Below, in pieces: positions 25,903-32,244 of a DNA stretch of 64,000 nucleotides. This DNA is from Bacteroidia bacterium. GTDB lineage: Bacteria; Bacteroidota; Bacteroidia; B-17B0; Aurantibacillaceae. A program made the position numbers and the translations under genes. The stretch covers positions 289,850 to 353,849 of the forward strand of contig JAEUTN010000020.1 of the NCBI GenBank assembly GCA_016787895.1. The letters run 5' to 3'. The notes beneath the pieces are model-generated. The model was not told the DNA's origin. It was given only the letters and a program-made list of their open reading frames with translations, and ran no database searches. Positions within the stretch are counted from its first letter, which is position 1, and every line of letters starts with the position of its first letter.

Positions 25903-26796
25903 ATGAACACAGAAACACAACAAAGTACAATTACAGCAGAGATGCGCTCGCTGATTGTAAAAAACCTTAAGGAGCGTAGGCAAAACCACGGTGGAACCGA
26001 CACCTCATTCGCCAGGAGTATGGGTATTAACCCAGCGCAATACAGCCGCATTGTAGCTGGTAACTATTTTCAAGTGATATCTGACCAACAATGGGTGAGA
26101 TTGGCCCATGAGACCAACACTGAAATTAGAGGTAAACAGAAATGGAATACTGCCGCCACCTTCGTATTCAAAAAAGTGACGGAGCAGCTTCGCAAATGCC
26201 AGGACAAAAGCTTGTGCGGTATTTTGGTGGACGATGCTGATATAGGTAAAACACACGCCGCAAAGGAGTATGCCAAAAACAACAAGTTTGCCGTTTACAT
26301 TGATTGTAGCCAGTATAAAAAGAAACGCCTCCTAATTGGAGCCATAGCTAAAGCCTTTGGTGTGGATGGTGATGGCAGTTACGATCAGGTTGTTGAAAGG
26401 GTAATGCACTACATCAATAATTACGCAACCAACCCACTTGTTATTCTTGATGAAGCTGGGGACCTGGATCAGGCAGCAAGACTTGAGTTAAAACGTTACT
26501 GGAACGCCACAGAGCAAAGGTGTGGATGGTATCAGATAGGTGCGGAAGGTTTGCGTGAGATCATTCGTAGGTCTATTGAACACAAACGAATTGGGGCCGT
26601 AGAAACATTCAGCCGTTTTGGTAACAGGTTTCAGCGCTTTACACCTGAAAGCAAGGAGGATAAAGACCGTTTTGCAATGCAGCAAGCCGCTTTGATAATC
26701 AAAGCCAATGCCACTGAGAAGGCTGACCAACAAAAAGTACTGGTAAAAACCAAAGGTAGTTTAAGAAGGATACACACTGAATTGAGCAAGCTGTGA
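25903..26796 (+). CDS. MuB-like AAA ATPase, transposition target selector
   Basis: 297 aa. An N-terminal HTH-like part (~12-60, FARSMGINPAQYSRI) is followed by a P-loop variant VDDADIGKTH (~109-118; Asp residues replace the usual glycines), Walker B PLVILDEAGDL (~176-186) and a sensor-like segment RFGNRFQRF. MuB polymerises on DNA with ATP, captures target DNA and activates MuA. The N-terminal HTH plus AAA layout matches MuB. Confidence 0.87.
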   Translation: MNTETQQSTITAEMRSLIVKNLKERRQNHGGTDTSFARSMGINPAQYSRIVAGNYFQVISDQQWVRLAHETNTEIRGKQKWNTAATFVFKKVTEQLRKCQDKSLCGILVDDADIGKTHAAKEYAKNNKFAVYIDCSQYKKKRLLIGAIAKAFGVDGDGSYDQVVERVMHYINNYATNPLVILDEAGDLDQAARLELKRYWNATEQRCGWYQIGAEGLREIIRRSIEHKRIGAVETFSRFGNRFQRFTPESKEDKDRFAMQQAALIIKANATEKADQQKVLVKTKGSLRRIHTELSKL

Positions 26797-26799
26797 TGT

Positions 26800-27459
26800 A
26801 TGGCGAGAGCGATAAGTGTAACGGAGCTATACAGTCGGAAACGAAAAGTTCTGCCTTTTATTGGCGAATGGGCAGCACACATAGGTTTACCCGAACCAAA
26901 GTACACATGGTTAATTTGGGGCGACAGCAGTAACGGAAAAACCACTTATGTGCTGATGTTGGTGAAGTACTTGAGTCAGTTTGGTAAGGTGCTTTACAAC
27001 AGTATGGAGGAGGGAGATAGCATGAGTATGAAAAACGCTTTTAAACGGGTTAAAATGGAGGAAGTGAGGAGGCGGGTAGTTCTTTTAGATAATGAGAGTA
27101 TTGATGAATTGGATGTTAGGCTGAGTAAACCTAAATCACCTAAGATAGTGGTGATTGATACAGTGCAGTACGCCGAACTCAGCTTTAATAGATACAAACA
27201 ACTGAAGGAGAAACATCCGAATGTGTTGTGGATTTATATCAGCCACGAAGACAGAAAGACTAAAGAGCCAGACGGCAAGGTTGCCCAAAAAATACGACGG
27301 GATGCGATGGTGAAAATAAGGGTTGAGGGATTTAAAGCTTTTCCTACTAGTAGGTACGATGGAAAACAGGAGTTTATTATTTGGCAGAAAGGTGCAGATG
27401 ATTATTGGGCTGACAGCTTGCCGAAAGCTGAGGAAAAAAATGACCATGCAAAAAAATAA
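26800..27459 (+). CDS. RecA/DnaB-like P-loop ATPase
   Basis: 219 aa. Walker A WGDSSNGKTTY (~41-51) and Walker B PKIVVIDTVQY (~114-124), with WIYISHE behind it, give a RecA-fold ATPase lacking extra domains. It follows MuB by 3 bp and overlaps the next gene. It may act in recombination or replication after transposition; Mu has no direct counterpart. Family-level call only. Confidence 0.7.
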   Translation: MARAISVTELYSRKRKVLPFIGEWAAHIGLPEPKYTWLIWGDSSNGKTTYVLMLVKYLSQFGKVLYNSMEEGDSMSMKNAFKRVKMEEVRRRVVLLDNESIDELDVRLSKPKSPKIVVIDTVQYAELSFNRYKQLKEKHPNVLWIYISHEDRKTKEPDGKVAQKIRRDAMVKIRVEGFKAFPTSRYDGKQEFIIWQKGADDYWADSLPKAEEKNDHAKK

Positions 27460-27838
27460 AATAATACCACTTGCGCTGAATATCAGTGAGGCAGCATACG
27501 CAGAGTATGTGTATAACAGGGGCCTTGACTGGATTCAACAAAACATGAGCCTTAACATGGAAGAGGTGGTTTACACAATTGCCAAGAGTAAGTTGTTTTG
27601 GATATGGTGGAGGATACAATGGAACATCAGAGATGAGCAATTCTGTCGCGAAATAAACATCCTTAGGCAAGAGCTGCCACTTGATGGAGACGCACTGAAA
27701 GTGGCCAAAGAACTTTACAATGAAACACATGCTGTAAGAAGCATTAAGGCGGTGCCAAGCAGATTTGTAAGGGAAGACATCACCAAGCATCTAAAGGCAA
27801 GGATAGTGGTTGCAATTGAAGATTTAAACCGGATTTAA
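27440..27838 (+). CDS. early-operon protein, unrecognised
   Basis: 132 aa from ATG 27440 (a second ATG at 27446). Overlaps the preceding ATPase gene by 20 bp. It contains SLFWIWWRIQWN-like aromatic helix (KSKLFWIWWRIQWN) and otherwise mixed helices; no motif recognised. Translationally coupled to its neighbours. Confidence 0.55.
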   Translation: MTMQKNKIIPLALNISEAAYAEYVYNRGLDWIQQNMSLNMEEVVYTIAKSKLFWIWWRIQWNIRDEQFCREINILRQELPLDGDALKVAKELYNETHAVRSIKAVPSRFVREDITKHLKARIVVAIEDLNRI

Positions 27839-28210
27839 ATGAAGAACCCACACATATTCATTATCACATCAATTTGCGAATGGTATGGCGTGAACCCACA
27901 AGAGATACTATCAGCACCCACAGAGGTGATAACTGGTAAAAAAATAAAAGAGAAACAAAGACTTATGCCGGAGCAAAAAGCCTGGGCAATGATATGCGGA
28001 GTATTAACAAACTATGGCTTACATGATTTGATGTTTGAGGAAGCGGCTCTTGCGGAGTATTTCAAAAGAACTGTTGACCAGGTTAAGAAGGGAAAAAACC
28101 AACACGCGTTTTTATTGTGCAGTAGCCAATCACACGTGATCATTCACAACAAAATATGGGACCTAATCACAAACCAAATACAAAAGCTATATGAACAACA
28201 CGAGAGTTGA
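27839..28210 (+). CDS. DnaA domain IV-like DNA-binding protein
   Basis: 123 aa. Opening IITSICEWYGVNPQEILS and later RLMPEQKAWAMICGVL resemble the two main helices of the C-terminal DNA-binding domain of DnaA (a short helix that reads '..v..yfgv....l..' then '..ar.ia..l'). Its ATG follows the previous stop directly. A role in origin or end binding is possible; the match is by eye and weak. Confidence 0.45.
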   Translation: MKNPHIFIITSICEWYGVNPQEILSAPTEVITGKKIKEKQRLMPEQKAWAMICGVLTNYGLHDLMFEEAALAEYFKRTVDQVKKGKNQHAFLLCSSQSHVIIHNKIWDLITNQIQKLYEQHES

Positions 28211-28454
28211 TGAACTAAAACAACAAAAGCGTGAGCATCAAAACAAAGTGACGGAGCTAAATACCTGGTTGCTATCTCATTTTGACCACCCGGACAGGGC
28301 TAAGGTTTTTACGGACAAAGCCTGGCACGAGTGTGAAATAAACCGGATAGACCAGAAGTTAAGAAACATTGCCTCGAACATACCCGAATTGGGATATGGA
28401 GAGAGCCTACCTATACAAGTAAACAATGAATTAATAAATAAGTCAACACGATGA
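28191..28454 (+). CDS. small helical early protein
   Basis: 87 aa, overlapping the previous gene by 20 bp and the next by 4. The N-half is strongly charged and likely helical (VDELKQQKREHQNKVTELN). No family recognised. Confidence 0.5.
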   Translation: MNNTRVDELKQQKREHQNKVTELNTWLLSHFDHPDRAKVFTDKAWHECEINRIDQKLRNIASNIPELGYGESLPIQVNNELINKSTR

Positions 28455-29068
28455 TACAAACAGCAAAACAAGAAACATGGGTAGATGCCGCTGGCATTGC
28501 AGTACCCTATAGCCGGGTTACAAAATCCGAGCGCAACAAAGAGGCATCAGCTTCAAGGCTAATAAAATCTGCGCAAAATATCAATGGTTTGATGGTCGCC
28601 TTCAAACAAGACATTCAAAAGGCTTCTCAAGATTTTTTTGCCGAAGTTCTTAAGGAACACGGCGCAGACAAGCGTGAGAGGAAAGGCAATTACACCTGGT
28701 ACAACTTTGACAAAAGCATACGGGTGGAGGTGAATGCCACAGAGCGTGTAGAGTTCAAAAGCCCTGAGATTGGCCTTGCCAAGGAGAAGTTGGAAAGCTT
28801 TATAAGTGATGGCCTGTCCAACACCGATCAGTTCATTCAGGAGTTGGTGAACGATGCGTTTCAGAACACAAAAGGCGCTCTTGATCCTAAGAAGGTGTTG
28901 GGGCTGCTCAGGTACAGGGGTAAAACCAAATCGGCTAAGTTTCATGAGGCGCTTGACTTGATTGAAAAGTCTATTGAGCGCAACAGCAGCAAAACATACT
29001 ACAAGATCGCCATTAAGAGGGATAACGGAGAGTATGAGTATGTAAAACTCAATTTCAGCGATATATGA
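28451..29068 (+). CDS. DUF3164 protein, Mu-like phage early gene
   Basis: 205 aa. WVDAAGIAVPYSRV near the start, DFFAEVLKEHG, and a long helical C-half ending KLNFSDI match the DUF3164 family found in the early region of Mu-like phages. Function unknown; the position downstream of transposition genes is typical. Overlaps the next small gene by 4 bp. Confidence 0.78.
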   Translation: MIQTAKQETWVDAAGIAVPYSRVTKSERNKEASASRLIKSAQNINGLMVAFKQDIQKASQDFFAEVLKEHGADKRERKGNYTWYNFDKSIRVEVNATERVEFKSPEIGLAKEKLESFISDGLSNTDQFIQELVNDAFQNTKGALDPKKVLGLLRYRGKTKSAKFHEALDLIEKSIERNSSKTYYKIAIKRDNGEYEYVKLNFSDI

Positions 29069-29199
29069 ATTTTTTTTGGCTCATACTGGTTTGCGGCGGT
29101 GCTGTGTTCGCGCTAGCCTGTTTGTTTATTGCCCTTTGGCTTGTATTTAGAAAAAGAAGCGAGCCAACCAGGTGGGAAGACCACCACCTTGGTGTTTAA
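29065..29199 (+). CDS. 44-aa single-span membrane protein
   Basis: ATG 29065 overlaps the DUF3164 stop. The translation starts MNFFWLILVCGGAVFALACL and has one hydrophobic span (~3-27) followed by basic RKRSEP and a short polar tail. Overlap with its neighbour supports translation by coupling. Could be a superinfection-exclusion or lysis-accessory peptide, but nothing in the sequence decides. Confidence 0.45.
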   Translation: MNFFWLILVCGGAVFALACLFIALWLVFRKRSEPTRWEDHHLGV

Positions 29200-29203
29200 A
29201 ACA

Positions 29204-29267
29204 AACCTGAAACCCTAAAGGAGGGTGACCGATCATCGGTCGGCGAGTTCGACTCTCGCACAGGTTA
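29204..29267 (+). ncRNA. tRNA-like cloverleaf, 64 nt
   Basis: The sequence folds as a cloverleaf: AACCTG/CAGGTT acceptor (29204-29209 with 29261-29266), D-stem ACCC/GGGT with loop TAAAGGA, anticodon-type stem GACCG/CGGTC, and a T-arm GCGAG-TTCGACT-CTCGC with a canonical T-loop. It departs from a working tRNA in having a 5-nt loop (ATCAT; 7 nt only if the top pair opens), a one-base variable region and no encoded CCA. A degenerate tRNA, tRNA mimic or mRNA element are all possible. Confidence 0.5.
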
Positions 29268-29274
29268 CAAAAGT

Positions 29275-29345
29275 CCGGGAAGTTTTTGTTTTTGAGAGAA
29301 TGAAAAACCCCACGCTTCCCAACTGAAAGGTTGGGAAGTTCCCGG
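29275..29345 (+). ncRNA. three-way-junction RNA element
   Basis: CCGGGAA (29275-29281) pairs with TTCCCGG (29339-29345), enclosing GTTTTT/AAAAAC and a 10-bp hairpin CTTCCCAACT-GAAA-GGTTGGGAAG (29315-29338) with a GNRA tetraloop. No T-run follows, so it is not a simple terminator. It lies directly after the tRNA-like element and 23 bp before the DUF4406 gene, so it may act in the operon mRNA leader. Confidence 0.5.
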
Positions 29346-29367
29346 CGCTCATTTTAACCATGCAACT

Positions 29368-29742
29368 ATGAGGATATATATCTCAGGAAAGATCAGCAAT
29401 GTCCCACAAGACAATCTGCCCAAGTTTGAGGCAGCAGAGTGCCGCCTTCGGTTTATTTACGGCCCAGGAAGCGAATTGGTGATACCACATCGCCTACCAC
29501 ATTACCATGATAAGAAGTGGCACAGCTTTATGAAGGTTGACCTGAGACACATGCTTGCTTGTAATCAGGTAGTGGTGCTGGATGACTGGAAAAAAAGCAA
29601 AGGAGCAATTTCAGAAGTGTTAATTGCCGATCTGGTCAGGATACCAATAACAACACTAAAAGGCCGTGAGATCGTGAGGGTGCCCCTTGGCTTTTGGAAT
29701 AAACTAGGCCTCTTATTAAAAGTGCTTTTAAACCTTATTTAA
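29368..29742 (+). CDS. DUF4406-like nucleoside deoxyribosyltransferase-fold protein
   Basis: 124 aa. The start RIYISGKISNVPQDN and the middle RHMLACNQVVVLDDWKKSKGA fit DUF4406, a phage family related to nucleoside 2-deoxyribosyltransferases. The last ~25 residues are hydrophobic. It may process nucleotides; the catalytic Glu is not certain. First gene after the RNA elements. Confidence 0.75.
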   Translation: MRIYISGKISNVPQDNLPKFEAAECRLRFIYGPGSELVIPHRLPHYHDKKWHSFMKVDLRHMLACNQVVVLDDWKKSKGAISEVLIADLVRIPITTLKGREIVRVPLGFWNKLGLLLKVLLNLI

Positions 29743-30171
29743 ATGCTGCGGAATAAACAACAAAATAAAACCCTGCACGGCCTTTTAAATGAACTCAGAA
29801 TTGATGAGGAGACCAAGGAGCAGTTGGTGTATGATTTCACGAGTAAACGCGAAACCAGCAGCAGTAAAATGCTTGTAAACGAATGCCAGGCACTAATCAA
29901 CCACCTGATCATGATGAAGAACCAAACTAGCAAATCGGTTAAAACCCAATTAGATAATAGCCCTGAAAATAAAATGCGAAGGAAGGTACTCAGTGTTTTT
30001 CATGAGATGAATTGGAAAAACGGATCGGGGCTTGACTGGAACCGGATAAACAACTGGATGGACAAGTTCAGTTACCTGCACAAGCCATTAAATAACTATA
30101 CAAAAGAAGAGCTTCCGAAGCTAATCACCCAAGTAGAACAAATTCTCAAATCGCAATATGCTAAAGGATAA
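29743..30171 (+). CDS. possible GemA-like regulator
   Basis: 142 aa. Two helical blocks: LHGLLNELRIDEETKEQLVYDFTSKRETSSSKM-type N-half (~12-45) and a C-half with WKNGSGLDWNRINNWMDK. The 'small helical protein that acts on short DNA-binding repeats' layout and map position resemble Mu gp16/GemA (DUF1018), but the resemblance is weak. Confidence 0.45.
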   Translation: MLRNKQQNKTLHGLLNELRIDEETKEQLVYDFTSKRETSSSKMLVNECQALINHLIMMKNQTSKSVKTQLDNSPENKMRRKVLSVFHEMNWKNGSGLDWNRINNWMDKFSYLHKPLNNYTKEELPKLITQVEQILKSQYAKG

Positions 30172-30478
30172 ATACATGTTTAAGATAGACTATGCAGATT
30201 TAACAATACTTGGAGCTCACCTAAAGGTGGTGCAGCAGCGCGCTGTGGTCACTCCACACAATAGACCACAAGGTAAAGCCCTAGAATTACTTCTTTGTAG
30301 CATTTTAAAGGGTTTATCGCAGCGGATTGATATAAAACTATACGATTACAAAGCAAATGTTAGGGTTGTCCTTAAAAGGCAAGAAATGCTGGCGTTCCAT
30401 TGCGCTTATAAATATGGGTGGTTACCATCGGGCGGAGCCGGACAAGAGATTTTTGAAACCATTGACAAAGTAATATGA
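30158..30478 (+). CDS. small early protein, unrecognised
   Basis: 106 aa from ATG 30158 (14-bp overlap with the previous gene), or 100 aa from ATG 30176. Mixed alpha/beta; FHCAYKYGWLPSGGAGQEIF near the end. No family recognised. It overlaps the next gene by 4 bp. Confidence 0.5.
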   Translation: MLKDKYMFKIDYADLTILGAHLKVVQQRAVVTPHNRPQGKALELLLCSILKGLSQRIDIKLYDYKANVRVVLKRQEMLAFHCAYKYGWLPSGGAGQEIFETIDKVI

Positions 30479-30879
30479 TCAGGATTTTCCAATACTACTC
30501 TTCAGGCATGCAGAGCAACATAAAACTGAGTTACAATGATGGGTTTTTGTGTGCCGTGGAGATTGATGAGCCAAAAGAGATTAAAGAGGATAAAGCCCAC
30601 TTTATTGTGCGCGAGGAGTTTTTTTTAAAGCTGTGCAAACACCACAACATAGCAGTAACTGAAGTGGAGAGAGAAGTGAGCTTTGAGATGTTTTGGGAAC
30701 GTTACAATTATAAAGCCTCTGGACGAATACCTGCACTAAAGGCCTGGGAAAAACTTACCAAAGCCGAACAAATTTCCGCTTATGACTATATACCAGCTTA
30801 CCTCGGCCACCTTAAGATGAGCAAAACTGCGCCAAAGTATGGCAGCTCCTACCTGAACTCAAAAATATACATCAAATAA
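30475..30879 (+). CDS. phage protein with replication-initiator-like tail
   Basis: 134 aa. The C-half SFEMFWERYNYKASGRIPAL followed by KAWEKLTKAEQ and KYGSSYLNSKIYIK is a small helical module often found at the end of phage replication/DnaT-like proteins. The N-half is unrecognised. Translationally coupled to the previous gene. Confidence 0.5.
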   Translation: MIRIFQYYSSGMQSNIKLSYNDGFLCAVEIDEPKEIKEDKAHFIVREEFFLKLCKHHNIAVTEVEREVSFEMFWERYNYKASGRIPALKAWEKLTKAEQISAYDYIPAYLGHLKMSKTAPKYGSSYLNSKIYIK

Positions 30880-30895
30880 AAACTCAAAAACACCA

Positions 30896-31081
30896 ATGGC
30901 ATTAAACCCTGAACGTAAAAAAAGAAGAAACGCAAAAATCATTTCAAAGTTCAATGAGCTGTGCGATAAAAAAACACCAGGTGGAAAAAGGCTGTATAGT
31001 TATGAAGCCATGATTGAGAAGTTGAGTGAGGAGTTTGATTTGAGTGAGTTTACCATAGAACAGATTTTAAAACAGCAGTAA
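30896..31081 (+). CDS. 61-aa HTH-like protein
   Basis: Basic N-terminus (NPERKKRRNAK) and a predicted HTH in SYEAMIEKLSEEFDLSEFTIEQIL. It sits where Mu carries its middle-to-late activators, so a transcription role is possible; it is shorter than Mor/C and no direct homology is claimed. Confidence 0.5.
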   Translation: MALNPERKKRRNAKIISKFNELCDKKTPGGKRLYSYEAMIEKLSEEFDLSEFTIEQILKQQ

Positions 31082-31248
31082 TGAATCAATTTCAAATACA
31101 CTTTCCGCTTTTTCCTGAAGGTTTGTTTGGGAAGGTAAAGAAGCAGTATGGCAAGCAGGAAGAAGATAAAAAAGAACAGGAAATAAAGCATTTAAAAAGG
31201 GTTGCAGCAGGGTTTAAAGGGTGGAGAACCAGAAGAACCGGAAAATAA
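31081..31248 (+). CDS. 55-aa basic protein
   Basis: ATG 31081 overlaps the previous stop by one base. Start MNQFQIHFPLFPEGLFGKVK, then a run of Lys/Glu/Gln and a basic tail GWRTRRTGK. The last gene before the DGR cassette. No family recognised; supported by its one-base coupling and open frame only. Confidence 0.4.
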   Translation: MNQFQIHFPLFPEGLFGKVKKQYGKQEEDKKEQEIKHLKRVAAGFKGWRTRRTGK

Positions 31249-31284
31249 TGGAGTGAGACTCCAAAAAAAGATAAACCAATAAAA

Positions 31285-31319
31285 CCGGGGACAGGGAACT
31301 GAACACCATGCAAAATGAA
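31285..31319 (+). repeat. 35-bp direct repeat, left of DGR cassette
   Basis: 34/35 identical to 33492-33526. It contains CCGGGGACAGGGA, CTGAACACC, an ATG and, 7 nt later, the ATG of DGR target 1. The first ATG opens a 15-codon frame (MQNETNRHYFSQQGV) in a different phase that overlaps the gene start. Confidence 0.8.
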
Positions 31320-31659
31320 ACCAACAGACATTACTTCTCACAACAAGGCGTGTGAGGTTTTGGGTAAAGACCCAAAAGTAAGTGCAAACATTCACGATCA
31401 GCTTGATGACATAGCCGATGCTATTAACAAGGTTGATAATGAGTTTAAAGCCGACTTCGAAAACACCGATCAACCAAAGTGGAGACCCTACTTCATAATG
31501 GACAGGGCGGGCGTCCGTTTCGGCAACTCGGGCTACGGTCGCTCGCACTCGGATGCGACTGTCGGCTCGCGCCTTTGCCAAAGGTTCAGAACAGAGGAGA
31601 TATCAGATTTTTTTGGAAAACAATTTGAATCAATGCACATCAAATCATTTAACTCATAA
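31315..31659 (+). CDS. DGR variable target protein 1
   Basis: 114 aa, soluble, no signal peptide. Residues 1-60 are conserved with target 2 (ITSHNKACEVLGKDP; QPKWRPYFIMDRAG), ~64-88 are encoded by variable repeat VR1 (VRFGNSGYGRSHSDATVGS), and 90-114 (RTEEISDFFGKQFESMH) form a helical tail. Similar small proteins with GFRF...SRLCF cores next to DGRs occur widely in Bacteroidota. The varied surface presumably binds an unknown ligand; it is not a classical C-type lectin fibre by length. Confidence 0.85.
   Translation: MKPTDITSHNKACEVLGKDPKVSANIHDQLDDIADAINKVDNEFKADFENTDQPKWRPYFIMDRAGVRFGNSGYGRSHSDATVGSRLCQRFRTEEISDFFGKQFESMHIKSFNS
31506..31578 (+). repeat. DGR variable repeat VR1
   Basis: 73 bp aligned without gaps to the template repeat. 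It differs at 14 sites: 13 are template adenines (of 19 in the core TTCAAC...CTATGC) and one is a T-to-G near the 5' edge. Variable residues replace template Asn codons. The last substitutions (AGC to GGC, CAC to CGC, CTA to CTT) are shared with VR2 and mark the likely IMH. Confidence 0.92.
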
Positions 31660-31671
31660 AAAGCAATAATA

Positions 31672-32016
31672 ATGGATTACAGATCAATCACATCACACGA
31701 AGCGGCTTGCCAGATCATTGGGAAAGACCCTGCACAATCAACCACAACCAGTCAACAGTCAAAGGATATTGTTGACGCAATGAACTTCCTTACCAAATTC
31801 AAACCTGACTTTAACAATCATCAGCAAAAGAAGTGGAGGCCTTTTTTCATCATTGACCAGGCGGGCTTCCGTTTCCACGACTCGTGCTACGTTGACTCGT
31901 ACTCGCGTGCGTTTGTCGGCTCGCGCCTTTGCGATTTCGTATCATCTGAGGAGGAGGCCGACCACTTCGGTAAAGTTTTTCTGGGGTTGCATAAAAGGCA
32001 TTACTACGGGGAATAA
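31672..32016 (+). CDS. DGR variable target protein 2
   Basis: 114 aa, same length and plan as target 1 (SITSHEAACQIIGKDPAQS; KKWRPFFIIDQAG), with ~63-87 encoded by VR2 (FRFHDSCYVDSYSRAFVGS) and a helical tail (EEEADHFGKVFLGLH). The two copies have diverged outside the VR, so the duplication is old. It starts 12 bp after target 1. Two targets served by one template allow two independently diversified proteins. Confidence 0.85.
   Translation: MDYRSITSHEAACQIIGKDPAQSTTTSQQSKDIVDAMNFLTKFKPDFNNHQQKKWRPFFIIDQAGFRFHDSCYVDSYSRAFVGSRLCDFVSSEEEADHFGKVFLGLHKRHYYGE
31860..31932 (+). repeat. DGR variable repeat VR2
   Basis: 73 bp aligned without gaps to the template repeat; all 14 differences fall at template adenines. 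Identity resumes for GAT beyond the end (31933-31935), unlike VR1. Confidence 0.93.
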
Positions 32017-32057
32017 GTAAATAGGGTGGTGCGCTGGAGAGCGGCTTGTGTTCGGTG

Positions 32058-32130
32058 GGCGGGCTTCCGTTTCAACAACTCGAACTACGATAACTCGAAC
32101 TCGAATGCGAATGTCAGCTCGCACCTATGC
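32058..32130 (+). repeat. DGR template repeat (TR)
   Basis: Donor for VR1 and VR2. The core TTCAACAACTCGAACTACGA onward holds 19 adenines, mostly in seven AAC/AAT codons, the codon class that can give many residues without stops. It sits between target 2 and the RT in a frame continuous with the RT from a GTG at 32026; translation of it is not required and is unproven. The 3' end GTCAGCTCGCACCTATGC is the likely IMH*. Confidence 0.93.
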
Positions 32131-32244
32131 GATAAACATTACAGCGCAGACCTTGCCAGCACGGCAAAAGATAACGCCCTAAAAAGGCAACAACAAAGGG
32201 GCTTTGGTAGCGATAGCGAAGGAGACCCGGAGCAAGCAAAGGCA

